Positions 25,632-34,099 of a stretch of DNA of 60,611 nucleotides are shown piece after piece. The notes below the pieces were generated by a model that ran no database searches, had not been told where the DNA came from, and saw nothing but the letters and a program-made list of their open reading frames with translations. The stretch is from an uncultured Prevotellaceae bacterium. GTDB lineage: Bacteria; Bacteroidota; Bacteroidia; Bacteroidales; Bacteroidaceae. Position 1 is the first letter of the stretch; every line of letters begins with the position of its first letter. Location: assembly GCA_900314655.1 (NCBI GenBank), contig OMWC01000021.1:1-60611 (forward strand). Direction: 5' to 3'. Both the position numbers and the translations under genes were made by a program.

Positions 25632-26435
25632 ATGGTTGAAAAATTTAAAGAGTATCTGACCCATTCAAACATGGCGAAGAACACCGTTTCGGCATATATT
25701 TATGCCGTGAATGACTTCAATTCCAAACACAAGGAATTGAACAAGAAAAACTTGTTGCTCTACAAGACGTATCTTATTGAGACGTTCAAGCCCAAAACCG
25801 TAAACTTACGGATCCAAGCATTGAACAAGTATCTGGAGTATTTACGGAAGCCACGTCTGCGCCTGAAATCAGTAAAGGTGCAGCAGCGTACCTATCTGGA
25901 GAATGTCATCAGCAATGCTGACTACACCTTCTTGAAGAACAAATTGAAGAAGGAGAATAATCTGGAATGGTATTTTGTCGTTCGCTTTCTCGCTGCCACA
26001 GGAGCAAGAGTAAGCGAATTGGTGCAGCTGAAAGTGGAGCATATAAATGTGGGCTACTATGACATCTACACAAAAGGAGGCAAGATACGCCGTCTTTTCA
26101 TTCCCAAGAGACTACGGAATGAAGCCCAAGAATGGCTCTCAGCCAATAAAAGAGAAAGTGGTTATCTGTTCCTCAATAGATTTGGGGAGCGGATAACCAC
26201 TCGTGGCATAGCACAGCAGTTGAAGAACTTTGCCATAAAGTATGGCTTGAATCCAAAGGTCGTCTATCCGCACTCTTTCCGGCACCGCTACGCCAAAAAC
26301 TTCCTCGAAAAGTTCAACGATATATCTCTGCTTGCTGATCTGATGGGACATGAAAGCATTGAGACAACTCGCATCTATCTACGTAGAACTGCAAGTGAAC
26401 AACAGGCGATTGTGGATAAAGTAATAACATGGTAA
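25632..26435 (+). CDS. Tyrosine site-specific recombinase
   Basis: The 267-residue product has an N-terminal SAM-like core-binding domain (residues 1-85). The C-terminal catalytic domain carries the full set R126 (ATGARVSEL), H214 and R217 (HSFRH), H240 (LMGHES) and Y249 (RIYLR). It is a compact XerC/D-like invertase of the kind linked to phase-variable hsdS loci. It lies 60-70 bases from the truncated end of the silent hsdS, just outside the outermost inverted repeat. It is the obvious candidate for inverting the hsdS cassettes; that is an inference from context. Confidence 0.92.
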   Translation: MVEKFKEYLTHSNMAKNTVSAYIYAVNDFNSKHKELNKKNLLLYKTYLIETFKPKTVNLRIQALNKYLEYLRKPRLRLKSVKVQQRTYLENVISNADYTFLKNKLKKENNLEWYFVVRFLAATGARVSELVQLKVEHINVGYYDIYTKGGKIRRLFIPKRLRNEAQEWLSANKRESGYLFLNRFGERITTRGIAQQLKNFAIKYGLNPKVVYPHSFRHRYAKNFLEKFNDISLLADLMGHESIETTRIYLRRTASEQQAIVDKVITW

Positions 26436-26479
26436 TAAAAATTTTGAACAAAATGTTTTGTGGTTTAGCGTATTATTCA

Positions 26480-26487
26480 TATATTTG
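26480..26487 (+). promoter_or_regulatory. Minus-7 promoter word for the GlsB-like gene
   Basis: TATATTTG matches TAnnTTTG, with TTTTG near 26455-26460 as the upstream partner, 30 bases before ATG 26517. Confidence 0.6.
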
Positions 26488-26516
26488 CATCGTCTAACTA
26501 ATAAAGTATTACTATT

Positions 26517-26756
26517 ATGGGAATTATCTTATCACTCGTTCTGGGTTGTTTGGCTGGCTTCTGCGCTGGCAAGTTGATGAAAGGTGGCGGATTCGGCCTG
26601 ATTATGAACATCGTGCTTGGTTTGCTCGGCGGTGCGCTCGGCGGATGGCTGTTCTCTCTGCTTGGCATTTCGTGGGGTGGACTCCTGGGTCAGCTTGCCA
26701 CAGCTATCATTGGTGCCTGCTGCATCCTCTGGATCGCTTCGTTCTTCAAGAAATAA
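26517..26756 (+). CDS. GlsB/YeaQ/YmgE family membrane protein
   Basis: The 79-residue product is almost entirely hydrophobic with Gly-rich helices: MGIILSLVLGCLAGFCAGKL, IMNIVLGLLGGALGGWLFSL and LGQLATAIIGACCILWIASF. This is the three-helix pattern of the transglycosylase-associated (GlsB/YeaQ/YmgE) family of small inner-membrane stress proteins. It stands alone, with its own promoter and a very strong terminator. Confidence 0.85.
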   Translation: MGIILSLVLGCLAGFCAGKLMKGGGFGLIMNIVLGLLGGALGGWLFSLLGISWGGLLGQLATAIIGACCILWIASFFKK

Positions 26757-26778
26757 GGAATCAAAAAGCAGAACAAAT

Positions 26779-26820
26779 AAAAGATTCACAAAACGGGGCG
26801 CCCTGTTTTGTGAATCTTTT
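26779..26820. terminator. Strong bidirectional terminator
   Basis: A 20-base stem (26779-26798 with 26801-26820, one G-T pair) starts AAAAGATTCACAAAAC and ends in TTTT on both strands. It separates the plus-strand GlsB-like gene from the minus-strand ECF operon. Confidence 0.85.
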
Positions 26821-26845
26821 GTTATTGCTATATGCAAAGGGAGGG

Positions 26846-27358
26846 TCAGTCTTTCAACAGAAAACGGAGGATGAGCCATCCGCCGATAATCTGGAGGAAA
26901 ATGCCAGGATAGCCGAGCCAAATGTCTTGGAGGGCGGTCTGCAGAGAGCCTGTCATGGCCCATTCTACTAACATACCTACGGACTGATAAGCCACGACGG
27001 CCAAAGTCACGGTAAGCAGACTTACGCGCTGTGTCTTCTTGGCGATATAGGCGGCTGCCAATGCCAGAAGCGTGCTCTTCACCAGGATGATGGGGAGCAT
27101 GGCAGATGCGGGCATACCGAAAAGGAGATGATTCACGAGGGGTGAAAAGACGGCGGTGAGCAGTCCCACGGTGAAGCCGTACTTATAGGCGGCTACGAGG
27201 GTGAAAAAATAGATGGGCAGAAGGATGAGTCCTCCCTGCGGAAGAAGATGACACAACTGCGGCAAGACGATGTTGCCTACCACGAAAGCGGCTGCCAGGA
27301 GATAAGTTTTCAGATTGCTGATTCCCAGCTGATGGAGGGTGATGTTTTTTGTTGTCAT
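26846..27358 (-). CDS. ECF transporter substrate-binding (S) component
   Basis: The 170-residue product has about six hydrophobic helices with the small, Gly/Ala-rich pattern of ECF S components, including PQGGLILLPIYFFTLVAAY, FSPLVNHLLFGMPA and SLLTVTLAVVAYQSVGMLVE. S components bind a vitamin or metal and join shared EcfT/EcfA subunits, which are not in this window. It is the third gene of a TonB receptor-DUF1893-S component unit, which suggests uptake of one cofactor from the outer to the inner membrane. The ligand cannot be told from the sequence. Confidence 0.78.
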   Translation of the reverse strand: MTTKNITLHQLGISNLKTYLLAAAFVVGNIVLPQLCHLLPQGGLILLPIYFFTLVAAYKYGFTVGLLTAVFSPLVNHLLFGMPASAMLPIILVKSTLLALAAAYIAKKTQRVSLLTVTLAVVAYQSVGMLVEWAMTGSLQTALQDIWLGYPGIFLQIIGGWLILRFLLKD

Positions 27359-27393
27359 GTTATTTGGGTTTATAGGTTTATGAGTCTTGGGAA

Positions 27394-27810
27394 TTAATGG
27401 GGTTTAGATTGGAGGAAAGCCTTGATTCGCTCGTAGGCTTCGTCGGGATCGCTGGTGGATGAGGTAAGTTTCTCCACGGGACAGATGTCGGTGCCGGTGC
27501 GATTGATGATGTGCGGCTGCAGGGAGTTATAGGTGACGGGTATGCCTGCCTGCTTGAAAATGCTTAATGCCGACTCACTAATGACGTAGGCAAAGACTTC
27601 TTGTACTCCACCCTTCACCATGAGCAGGGCTGCTCCGCGGCCTATTACGCGATCGGCTATCTGTGAGCCTTGGAGCATTTGGGGGGCTTCAGTGAGAAGT
27701 GTGAAGAGATCGATGACTCCCTGCCGGTGGAATTCATGAATCTCACCTGTGGCCGTGCGTACCACGCCACGTACTTCTTCGCGTTGTAAAAGATGCTTGA
27801 GTTCTTCCAT
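27394..27810 (-). CDS. DUF1893 protein
   Basis: The 138-residue soluble product matches DUF1893: IADRVIGRGAALLMVKGGVQEVFAYVISESAL (positions ~51-82) is the core, followed by PVTYNSLQPHIINRTGTDICPVEKL. No catalytic role is established for the family. The gene starts seven bases after the TonB receptor stop codon and precedes the ECF S component by 35 bases, so all three are likely one transcript. Confidence 0.82.
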   Translation of the reverse strand: MEELKHLLQREEVRGVVRTATGEIHEFHRQGVIDLFTLLTEAPQMLQGSQIADRVIGRGAALLMVKGGVQEVFAYVISESALSIFKQAGIPVTYNSLQPHIINRTGTDICPVEKLTSSTSDPDEAYERIKAFLQSKPH

Positions 27811-27817
27811 GGCAGAT

Positions 27818-29701
27818 TCAGAAACTGATGTTCACACCGCCCATGAAGGTGGCTCTCGGCATGGGGAAGCCGGCATTGATCTCATAGCGCTGAGCCAGCA
27901 GGTTCTCCCCTTTCGCCCACAAGGCTACGTTCTTAGTCAGCTGATAGCCAAGCGTGGCATTCAGCAGAAGGAAATATTCTTTCGTCTCGTTCTCGCCTAC
28001 GGCCGTGTAGAGTGCCAGGATATTCATCAAGCCTAAGCTGGCATTCCATTTACCCTGATGCCAGGTGGCACCCAGATAGCTCTTGTTTTCAGGTGAGCCA
28101 AGCACGGGATTCTTCATGTGGACGTAGGAATGGTTGGCATTCAGGCTCCAGTGAGTATTCAACGCATAGGAAGCCTCCACTTCCACGCCGTAGTTTTCTA
28201 TTTCACCGGTGTTCACATTGCGCGGTTTACCGTCGATGCGCACGGTCTGTATCATATTGTCGCCCTTCAGGTAGAAAAGGTTCACGCCATAGGAGAACCC
28301 AGTAGCCGGCAGTTTATGTCTCCAAGAGAGTTCGTAGTTCATCAGGCGCTCGGGCTTCAGATCTTCATTCGACGGAGGATAGAGGTACATCTCGCGCATG
28401 GTTGGATTGCGGAAACCCTTGCTCACCATAGCCTTGATTTCGCCGGTTTCTATCGGACGGATAACGACTCCGCCTTGCGGAATCAGTTCCGTACCTGTCA
28501 CGGAATGATGATCCACGCGGAGCCCGGCATCCACCGTAAGCCAGGAAAGGATGTCCTGCCGGAAATCAACGTATCCGGCCACTTCGTTGCGATGGGAATG
28601 GGCACTCTGCTTATTCTGCGTCTCCAGCACTTCGCCTGTCTCACGCGACGTGTAATAAGCTCGGCCATAGATGTGCTGATAGTCAAAACCCACGGTCAGT
28701 CGGTTACCTTCGAAGAGGTTGAAACTCTGATAGAGGCTCACACCAGCCAAGGCATCTTTCGAACGGAAGAGGCGCTTCTGGGGTTGCTGTCCCTCGCCGT
28801 AGCCGTCGTTAATCTTATGGAATCCGAAGTTATCATACACGCTGATGCGTCCGCTCATGCGGTCGTAATGGTTTTCAACACCCAGCGCCACGGCTCCGCG
28901 CGTGATCCACTGGTCACCTTCGTAAATGGGAGCATCCACCGTTCCAGGATTCGAAGCATTGAAACGCGTCAGATTGCCATCGACGAAAGCATTCCAATGC
29001 TCATTGAAATCATAAGCCAGTTTCAAATAGCCGCCATACTGCTCAAAACCCATACGCGGACGATGGTTGTCGCTGCGGCCATACTGGGCAGCAACCGTAC
29101 TGGAGAATCGACCAGAGCGTACCTGATTGGACACTTCAGCCTGAAACGTTCCCCAGGAACCGGCACCGAGATTGACACTCGTGCGAACACCGTCACGATG
29201 CATGCCGCGCGTAACGATATTGATGACGCCCCCCATCGCATTGCTGCCATAAAGCACCGAGGCAGGGCCACGGAGTATTTCCACACGCTCGGCCATCATC
29301 GTCTGATAGCTGTCGGATATGGGATGACCATAGACTCCCTGATACTGCGGATGACCGTCGATGAGAACCATCAACTGTCCGGAACCACCGCTGATGCCGC
29401 GGAAATTGATGCCGCCGGCAGCGCCACCACTGACGCCATAGCCCATCATACCACGGGCCGTGGTGAAAAGGCCCGGCACTTGCTCTGTAAGTGTAGGCAA
29501 CATATTGGGACGGAAACTCTCGGTGAGTTTCTGGCGATTAATCACATTGACCGTCATAGGGAGATGGCGCACATCGGTTGCCGCACGGGTTCCCGTGACG
29601 ACAACATTCTCAAGCGCAATAGCCGCCGTGTCGTTCTGAGCCTGTGCTGTGCCAAAACCCATCACCAGAAGCGCCAACGAAAAGAAAATGCTCAACTTCA
29701 T
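27818..29701 (-). CDS. TonB-dependent outer-membrane receptor
   Basis: The 627-residue product has a signal peptide (cleavage after AQA), a plug domain starting ALENVVVTGTRAATDVR with GGINFRGI, VLIDG and LRGPASVLYGSNAMGG, and a 22-strand barrel ending in a C-terminal aromatic strand (FMGGVNISF). It lacks the N-terminal carboxypeptidase-like extension of SusC proteins, which fits a cofactor or siderophore receptor. It heads the operon with DUF1893 and the ECF S component. The ~100-base leader shows no recognisable riboswitch; a weak TATCATTG promoter word lies near 29742. Confidence 0.9.
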   Translation of the reverse strand: MKLSIFFSLALLVMGFGTAQAQNDTAAIALENVVVTGTRAATDVRHLPMTVNVINRQKLTESFRPNMLPTLTEQVPGLFTTARGMMGYGVSGGAAGGINFRGISGGSGQLMVLIDGHPQYQGVYGHPISDSYQTMMAERVEILRGPASVLYGSNAMGGVINIVTRGMHRDGVRTSVNLGAGSWGTFQAEVSNQVRSGRFSSTVAAQYGRSDNHRPRMGFEQYGGYLKLAYDFNEHWNAFVDGNLTRFNASNPGTVDAPIYEGDQWITRGAVALGVENHYDRMSGRISVYDNFGFHKINDGYGEGQQPQKRLFRSKDALAGVSLYQSFNLFEGNRLTVGFDYQHIYGRAYYTSRETGEVLETQNKQSAHSHRNEVAGYVDFRQDILSWLTVDAGLRVDHHSVTGTELIPQGGVVIRPIETGEIKAMVSKGFRNPTMREMYLYPPSNEDLKPERLMNYELSWRHKLPATGFSYGVNLFYLKGDNMIQTVRIDGKPRNVNTGEIENYGVEVEASYALNTHWSLNANHSYVHMKNPVLGSPENKSYLGATWHQGKWNASLGLMNILALYTAVGENETKEYFLLLNATLGYQLTKNVALWAKGENLLAQRYEINAGFPMPRATFMGGVNISF

Positions 29702-29865
29702 GATACTAATTGCTTATATATAACACAAAAGTTGGGCACAATGATAATAAAAACCGCGCATTTTCCAACATAAAAGTTATGATTTTTATTGTAATGTATC
29801 CAATTTGGAAAACACGAAAGATGAAAGCGAAACAGGATTGTTTCTGATTCCGAGAACACGACAAA

Positions 29866-29901
29866 CAGAAAAGCCGCATCCCATAAAAGGAATGTGGCCT
29901 T
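29866..29901 (-). terminator. Terminator after the FHS-type transporter
   Basis: On the minus strand an imperfect stem, GGCCACATTCC / GGGATGCGGC, is followed by TTTTCTGTT (plus-strand 29866-29874). It lies 25 bases after the transporter stop codon. Confidence 0.6.
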
Positions 29902-29925
29902 GCGTATTTATCAGCGTTTCTACGA

Positions 29926-31248
29926 TTAATCCACGGGGATGTCCTTGTTCACGTTCTTGCAACCAATCAGCGCATAGTAGAACATGTAGGCCATAGCCAG
30001 CAGATAGACGAAATAGCTGGGCATGTAACCCATGATGTCGGCGAAGAAGTTCTGCACAACGGGCAGAACGCCACCACCTACAACCATCATCATGAAGATA
30101 CCACTGGCCTGAGCTGTGTATTTGCCGAGTCCTTCGGTGGCAAGGTTGAAGATAGATGCCCACATCACCGATGTGCAGAGACCTACAAGCACGAGCAGCA
30201 GTACACTCAGCGGCACCATCACCGAATAGACCTCAAACTTCATGATATCCACGATAGGCATGGTAACGGTCACTGACTTCGGAATGAGGATGGCTGCAAC
30301 GATAAGAATCATGCCTACGGCTGTAGTAGCCAGCATCATCTGGCGGGAAGACACCTTACCGGCAATCGTTCCGGCCACCATACGTCCGATCAGCATCAGC
30401 AGCCAATACATGGCAGCCACTGCACCACCGATGGTGGCAGCATTGGCAATGGCTTCGGGATTCACCCAAGCTCCATTGGCCGTGGTGTCGGAGAGATAGA
30501 AGTTCATACCGCCGGGGATACCCACCTCAACACCTACATAGACGAAGATGGCAATCACACCGAGCAGCGTGTGGCGGAATGACCAGGGAGAGTGCTCGAA
30601 CTTGGTCTCAGACGTCACCTTACCCATCTCGGGATCCTCAATAGGAATAAAGTTGAGGATGATGAAGGCCAGGGCAAACACCGTCATGGCGATATACATC
30701 ACGAGGTTCACGTCGGCCATCTGGGTATTGGCAGTCACCGTTCCGATGAGCGCACCCACGAGCATGGGGGTCAGCGTGCCGGAAAGAGAGTTCAGCGTAC
30801 CACCGATCATATTGAGTTGGTTACCGCGGTTACCGCCGCCACCGAGCAGGTTGAGCATGGGGTTAACCACCGTATTCAGGATGCAAACGGAGAAACCGGA
30901 AATGAATGCGCCCAGCAGATACACGCAGAATCCGGGGATACCACCTGAGAAACCTGAAAGATACTGGATCAGCACACCGAAGAAGCCCACGGCAATACCG
31001 ATGAGGGCGGTCTTCTTGTAGCCCACCTTGGTCAGCATCTTACCAGCAGGGATACCCATGAAGAGGTAAGCAAAGAAGTTCATGAAGTTACCCATGATGC
31101 CGAGCACGTTGCTACCGCCGATTTCAGGCTGGTTCTTCCAGATGACACCGATAGGTGCTCCCAGATTGGTAACGAATGAAATCATTGCATAAAGGAAGAA
31201 CATCGTGACAATGGCTATGACACTTCCGTTTTGTTGTTTCTGGCTCAT
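29926..31248 (-). CDS. MFS transporter, FHS (sugar) type
   Basis: The 440-residue product has 12 predicted membrane helices with MFS signatures: GIPAGKMLTKVGYKKTALIG (loop 2-3) and MLIGRMVAGTIAGKVSSRQMM in the second half. The order of helices and the long NPMLNLLGGGGNRGNQLNMIGG loop fit the fucose/glucose/galactose-proton symporter branch. The substrate is probably a hexose or related sugar, but the neighbours give no pathway. It has its own terminator. Confidence 0.82.
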   Translation of the reverse strand: MSQKQQNGSVIAIVTMFFLYAMISFVTNLGAPIGVIWKNQPEIGGSNVLGIMGNFMNFFAYLFMGIPAGKMLTKVGYKKTALIGIAVGFFGVLIQYLSGFSGGIPGFCVYLLGAFISGFSVCILNTVVNPMLNLLGGGGNRGNQLNMIGGTLNSLSGTLTPMLVGALIGTVTANTQMADVNLVMYIAMTVFALAFIILNFIPIEDPEMGKVTSETKFEHSPWSFRHTLLGVIAIFVYVGVEVGIPGGMNFYLSDTTANGAWVNPEAIANAATIGGAVAAMYWLLMLIGRMVAGTIAGKVSSRQMMLATTAVGMILIVAAILIPKSVTVTMPIVDIMKFEVYSVMVPLSVLLLVLVGLCTSVMWASIFNLATEGLGKYTAQASGIFMMMVVGGGVLPVVQNFFADIMGYMPSYFVYLLAMAYMFYYALIGCKNVNKDIPVD

Positions 31249-31332
31249 AATACTTTAGATTTTATTAAGTTGATAATTATAGATTCATTGATATGTTTTC
31301 ATAGGAAAAACGAGGAAGGCACTGCCGGGGAA

Positions 31333-32166
31333 TTAATCCTCAGCAGCGTCTTCGTCCTTCTTCTTGCGGATAGCGCGCTTGCGCTTGGGCTTTTCGTCGG
31401 TGACGGGCTTGTCGATCTTCACGCCGGCAAGTTCCGGATCAATGAGGATACGGCCGCAGTATTCGCAAACGATAATCTTCTTGTGCATCTTGATGTCGAG
31501 CTGGCGCTGGGGCGGAATCTTGTTGAAGCAACCACCGCAGGCATCACGCTGCACATACACGATGCCCAGACCGTTGCGGGCGTTCTTGCGGATACGCTTG
31601 AACGAAGTGAGCAGGCGTGACTCAATCTTCTGCTCCAGTTCGCGGGCCTTATCCTTCAGGCGGTCTTCCTCGGCACGGGTCTCGTCCATGATTTCATCCA
31701 GCTCGTTCTTCTTCTCATCGAGTGCCTGACGACGGTCTGCGATAATCTCCTGAGCCTGTGTCAGATCAGCCTTACGCTCCTCAATACGGACATTGGCCTC
31801 ACGGATCTTCTTCTGGCAGAGCTGGATTTCCAGCTCCTGGAATTCGATTTCCTTCGAAAGCGTGTCATACTCACGGTTGTTCTTCACATCGTTGAGTTGC
31901 GTCTTGTAACGCTCCACGCTTGCTTCAGCATTGGCAATCTCACCATTCTTCTGAGTGATAGCTGCCTTAAAGTCGCTAATCTCACTTTCAATCTTCTCCA
32001 CACGTGTGGTCAGACCTTCAATCTCATCTTCCAAGTCCTGCACTTCGAGGGGCAGTTCTCCGCGGAGAGCTCGCTTCTCGTCGATACTTGAAAGAGTGGT
32101 CTGCAACTGGTAAAGGGTTTTCAGTTTCTCTTCAACTGACAAGTCTGTTGGATCTTTCTTTGCCAT
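31333..32166 (-). CDS. Zinc-ribbon coiled-coil protein (CT398-like)
   Basis: The 277-residue product has a long coiled coil (about residues 10-190, Glu/Lys/Leu heptads) and a C-terminal zinc ribbon with CGGC (~207) and CEYC (~232), then a basic tail (KPKRKRAIRKKK). This is the CT398/C4-type zinc-ribbon family, nearly always next to nif3 in bacteria. Its function is not settled; a nucleic-acid or adaptor role is usually proposed. It follows nif3 by 32 bases and is probably in the same unit. Confidence 0.88.
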   Translation of the reverse strand: MAKKDPTDLSVEEKLKTLYQLQTTLSSIDEKRALRGELPLEVQDLEDEIEGLTTRVEKIESEISDFKAAITQKNGEIANAEASVERYKTQLNDVKNNREYDTLSKEIEFQELEIQLCQKKIREANVRIEERKADLTQAQEIIADRRQALDEKKNELDEIMDETRAEEDRLKDKARELEQKIESRLLTSFKRIRKNARNGLGIVYVQRDACGGCFNKIPPQRQLDIKMHKKIIVCEYCGRILIDPELAGVKIDKPVTDEKPKRKRAIRKKKDEDAAED

Positions 32167-32198
32167 ATTTTATACGTTTGAAATAATATATCTGTGAA

Positions 32199-33044
32199 TT
32201 AAAAATAATGTATCGGATTGGTATTCAACTTCGTGACGTGGCACTTCAGTTCCGGGCAATCTCGCTCAAGGATCTCCTTCAGCAGCTCGCAGGTGAACTG
32301 TTCGCTCTGATAGTGTCCGATGACGGCAATCTGGATTTCCTGCTCATGGCCGAAATACTCGTGATAACCCATCTCGCCCGTCACGAAAGCATCGGCCCCG
32401 CTGCGAATGGCCTCACCAAGACAGAACGATCCGGCACCGCCACAAAGAGCTACCTTACGGATGGGGCGCTGCAACAACTGGTTGGCCATCACGCATTCCA
32501 CGCCGAACGTGCGCTTCAGCATCTGGATGAAATCGGCGGCAGCCATCGGTTCTGACAACTGCGCAAAAAGAGGAAGCCCACCCCCGACCCCTCCCGAAAG
32601 GAGGGGAGACTTGACGTTGCTTGCCTCGCCTGATTCCTGCAAAGAAACTTCTTCCTGAAGCTCCTCTCCCTTTGTGAGGGGTCGGGCTCCCATTTTCTCT
32701 GCCATTTTCCAGTTCACGCCTCCCACGGCATTGTCCAGATTGGTGTGCATGGAGATAAGGGCCACGTTGTTGACAATGGCCTTCCGAACCGTGCGCTGCA
32801 CCTGATTCTCGTCAGTGAGATGCTTCAGCGGACGGAAGATGAGCGGATGATGACTCACGATAAGATTACAACCTAAGGCCACAGCCTCATCGACCACAGC
32901 CTCCGTCACGTCAAGACACAACAATGCCCCTGAGACTTCCTGCGTATCTGTCAATCCCAATTGCAAGCCGGCATTATCGTAGTCTTCCTGCAAGGGCAGA
33001 GGCGCGAAACGTTCAAGGGCATCCACCACTTCTCGTATTTTCAT
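32199..33044 (-). CDS. Nif3-like dinuclear-metal protein
   Basis: The 281-residue product has the family metal motifs: VSHHPLIFRPL (about residues 63-73) and the late IGHYQSEQFT (~245-254). NIF3 proteins are hexameric rings with a two-metal site; substrates are uncertain. An extra Gly/Ser/Glu-rich segment between about residues 115 and 165 (around SPLLSGGVGGG) is encoded by two CTCCC-type hairpin repeats (32571-32610 and 32661-32690), which look like repeat DNA retained in frame. The minus-7 word is TAATTTTG on the minus strand at 33065-33072. Confidence 0.87.
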   Translation of the reverse strand: MKIREVVDALERFAPLPLQEDYDNAGLQLGLTDTQEVSGALLCLDVTEAVVDEAVALGCNLIVSHHPLIFRPLKHLTDENQVQRTVRKAIVNNVALISMHTNLDNAVGGVNWKMAEKMGARPLTKGEELQEEVSLQESGEASNVKSPLLSGGVGGGLPLFAQLSEPMAAADFIQMLKRTFGVECVMANQLLQRPIRKVALCGGAGSFCLGEAIRSGADAFVTGEMGYHEYFGHEQEIQIAVIGHYQSEQFTCELLKEILERDCPELKCHVTKLNTNPIHYF

Positions 33045-33149
33045 GCTACTGCATAATTTGTGTGCAAAATTAATAAAAAAAACGGAACGCTGAGGTTTTC
33101 CTGAACCGCAGGCAATCGATTTTATAGTTTTTTAATGATTTCCAAACCA

Positions 33150-34007
33150 TTAGAAATAGCCGCGGTCGGCCTCGATGCGGTCTTCCGTGCGGTCGTCGAG
33201 CTGCGGGAAGAAGTCGATGCCGGTGCGGCGCTCCACCTCATCAACCGACATGGCGTAGGAGAAAATCTTGCGCGAAGCCGTGGCATTGGGATAGATAAAG
33301 CCGATGGCCTTGGGAGAACCTTCGCCACGCAGACAAAGCACCACCTTGAAAAACTCGCGCGGCACCCACACCTTGTTGCGGCCAATGGTGCGGATTGGTG
33401 TCTGCTGCGGCACTGGTCCGCATACGATATACACGTCGCCGTATTTCCTGGCCCACTTGCGGCAGGCCACTTCCAGATCGTTCCATCCGCCGGAATTGAG
33501 CGAATGAACCTGCGGACACATGTTGGTGAAATAGAAAGTCTCCTGCATGGCCTGACGATTCCACTTATTGTCGCCTGCAGGACACATGTGGCCGCGGTCG
33601 AAACCGGAATTGAAGTAATCGCTATTCGTCGGGCCGTTCTTCACCTGATGGTCTTCCTGGAACATCTCCTGACTGCGCTGCGACGATCCGCTGACGTGTG
33701 CAGCCGTCAGATGCCACGCCACCCAGTTGGGGATTTTCGTCGTGGAGTTATAGCTCACGGTGTAAGCCATGCGATGCAGAATCTGCTCAGGCGTATTCTT
33801 CATCTTGCCGGGTATTTCCATGCCCGTCTTTGCCGTGGATTGATTGCGCTTCTTTGCATAGCTGTCGGCCGATTCGTCTGCAATGGTGTTCATAAAGCCG
33901 TCAACCTGTTGCACGGGTTCCGCCTTTTGCTTACAGGAAGAGAACACCACGTTGGACAAACTGCAGGCAAAGATGCCCATCACCAGATATAAACCAATTC
34001 TTTTCAT
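33150..34007 (-). CDS. DNA/RNA non-specific endonuclease, lipoprotein form
   Basis: The 285-residue product starts at MKRIGLYLV with a lipoprotein signal (VVFSSC, Cys about residue 25), so the nuclease is membrane-anchored outside the cytoplasm. The NUC1/EndoG fold is shown by FDRGHMCPAGDN (the DRGH catalytic His), FYFTNMCPQVHSLNSGGW (metal-binding Asn) and the later VWVPREFFKVV. It degrades DNA and RNA with a divalent metal. ATG 34007 is preferred over the upstream frame start because it gives the signal sequence. A weak promoter word TAATTTCG lies at about 34035-34042 on the minus strand. Confidence 0.9.
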   Translation of the reverse strand: MKRIGLYLVMGIFACSLSNVVFSSCKQKAEPVQQVDGFMNTIADESADSYAKKRNQSTAKTGMEIPGKMKNTPEQILHRMAYTVSYNSTTKIPNWVAWHLTAAHVSGSSQRSQEMFQEDHQVKNGPTNSDYFNSGFDRGHMCPAGDNKWNRQAMQETFYFTNMCPQVHSLNSGGWNDLEVACRKWARKYGDVYIVCGPVPQQTPIRTIGRNKVWVPREFFKVVLCLRGEGSPKAIGFIYPNATASRKIFSYAMSVDEVERRTGIDFFPQLDDRTEDRIEADRGYF

Positions 34008-34099
34008 TCGGATATCACTATTAAAAGTTCGGCGCGAAATTAGTGCTTTATTTTGAAATTGCCAAGAAAACGCGCAAAAAAGATTCGTCCGGCCCCGAA

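Noticed and set aside
28118..29773. 551-residue open frame on the plus strand opposite the TonB receptor gene
   Set aside because: It is antisense to a well-supported receptor, has no promoter, and is a His/Ile-rich mirror composition typical of a shadow frame.
29702..29925. Cobalamin or other riboswitch upstream of the TonB receptor operon
   Set aside because: The leader is only about 100 bases and no conserved box or multi-stem structure is visible.
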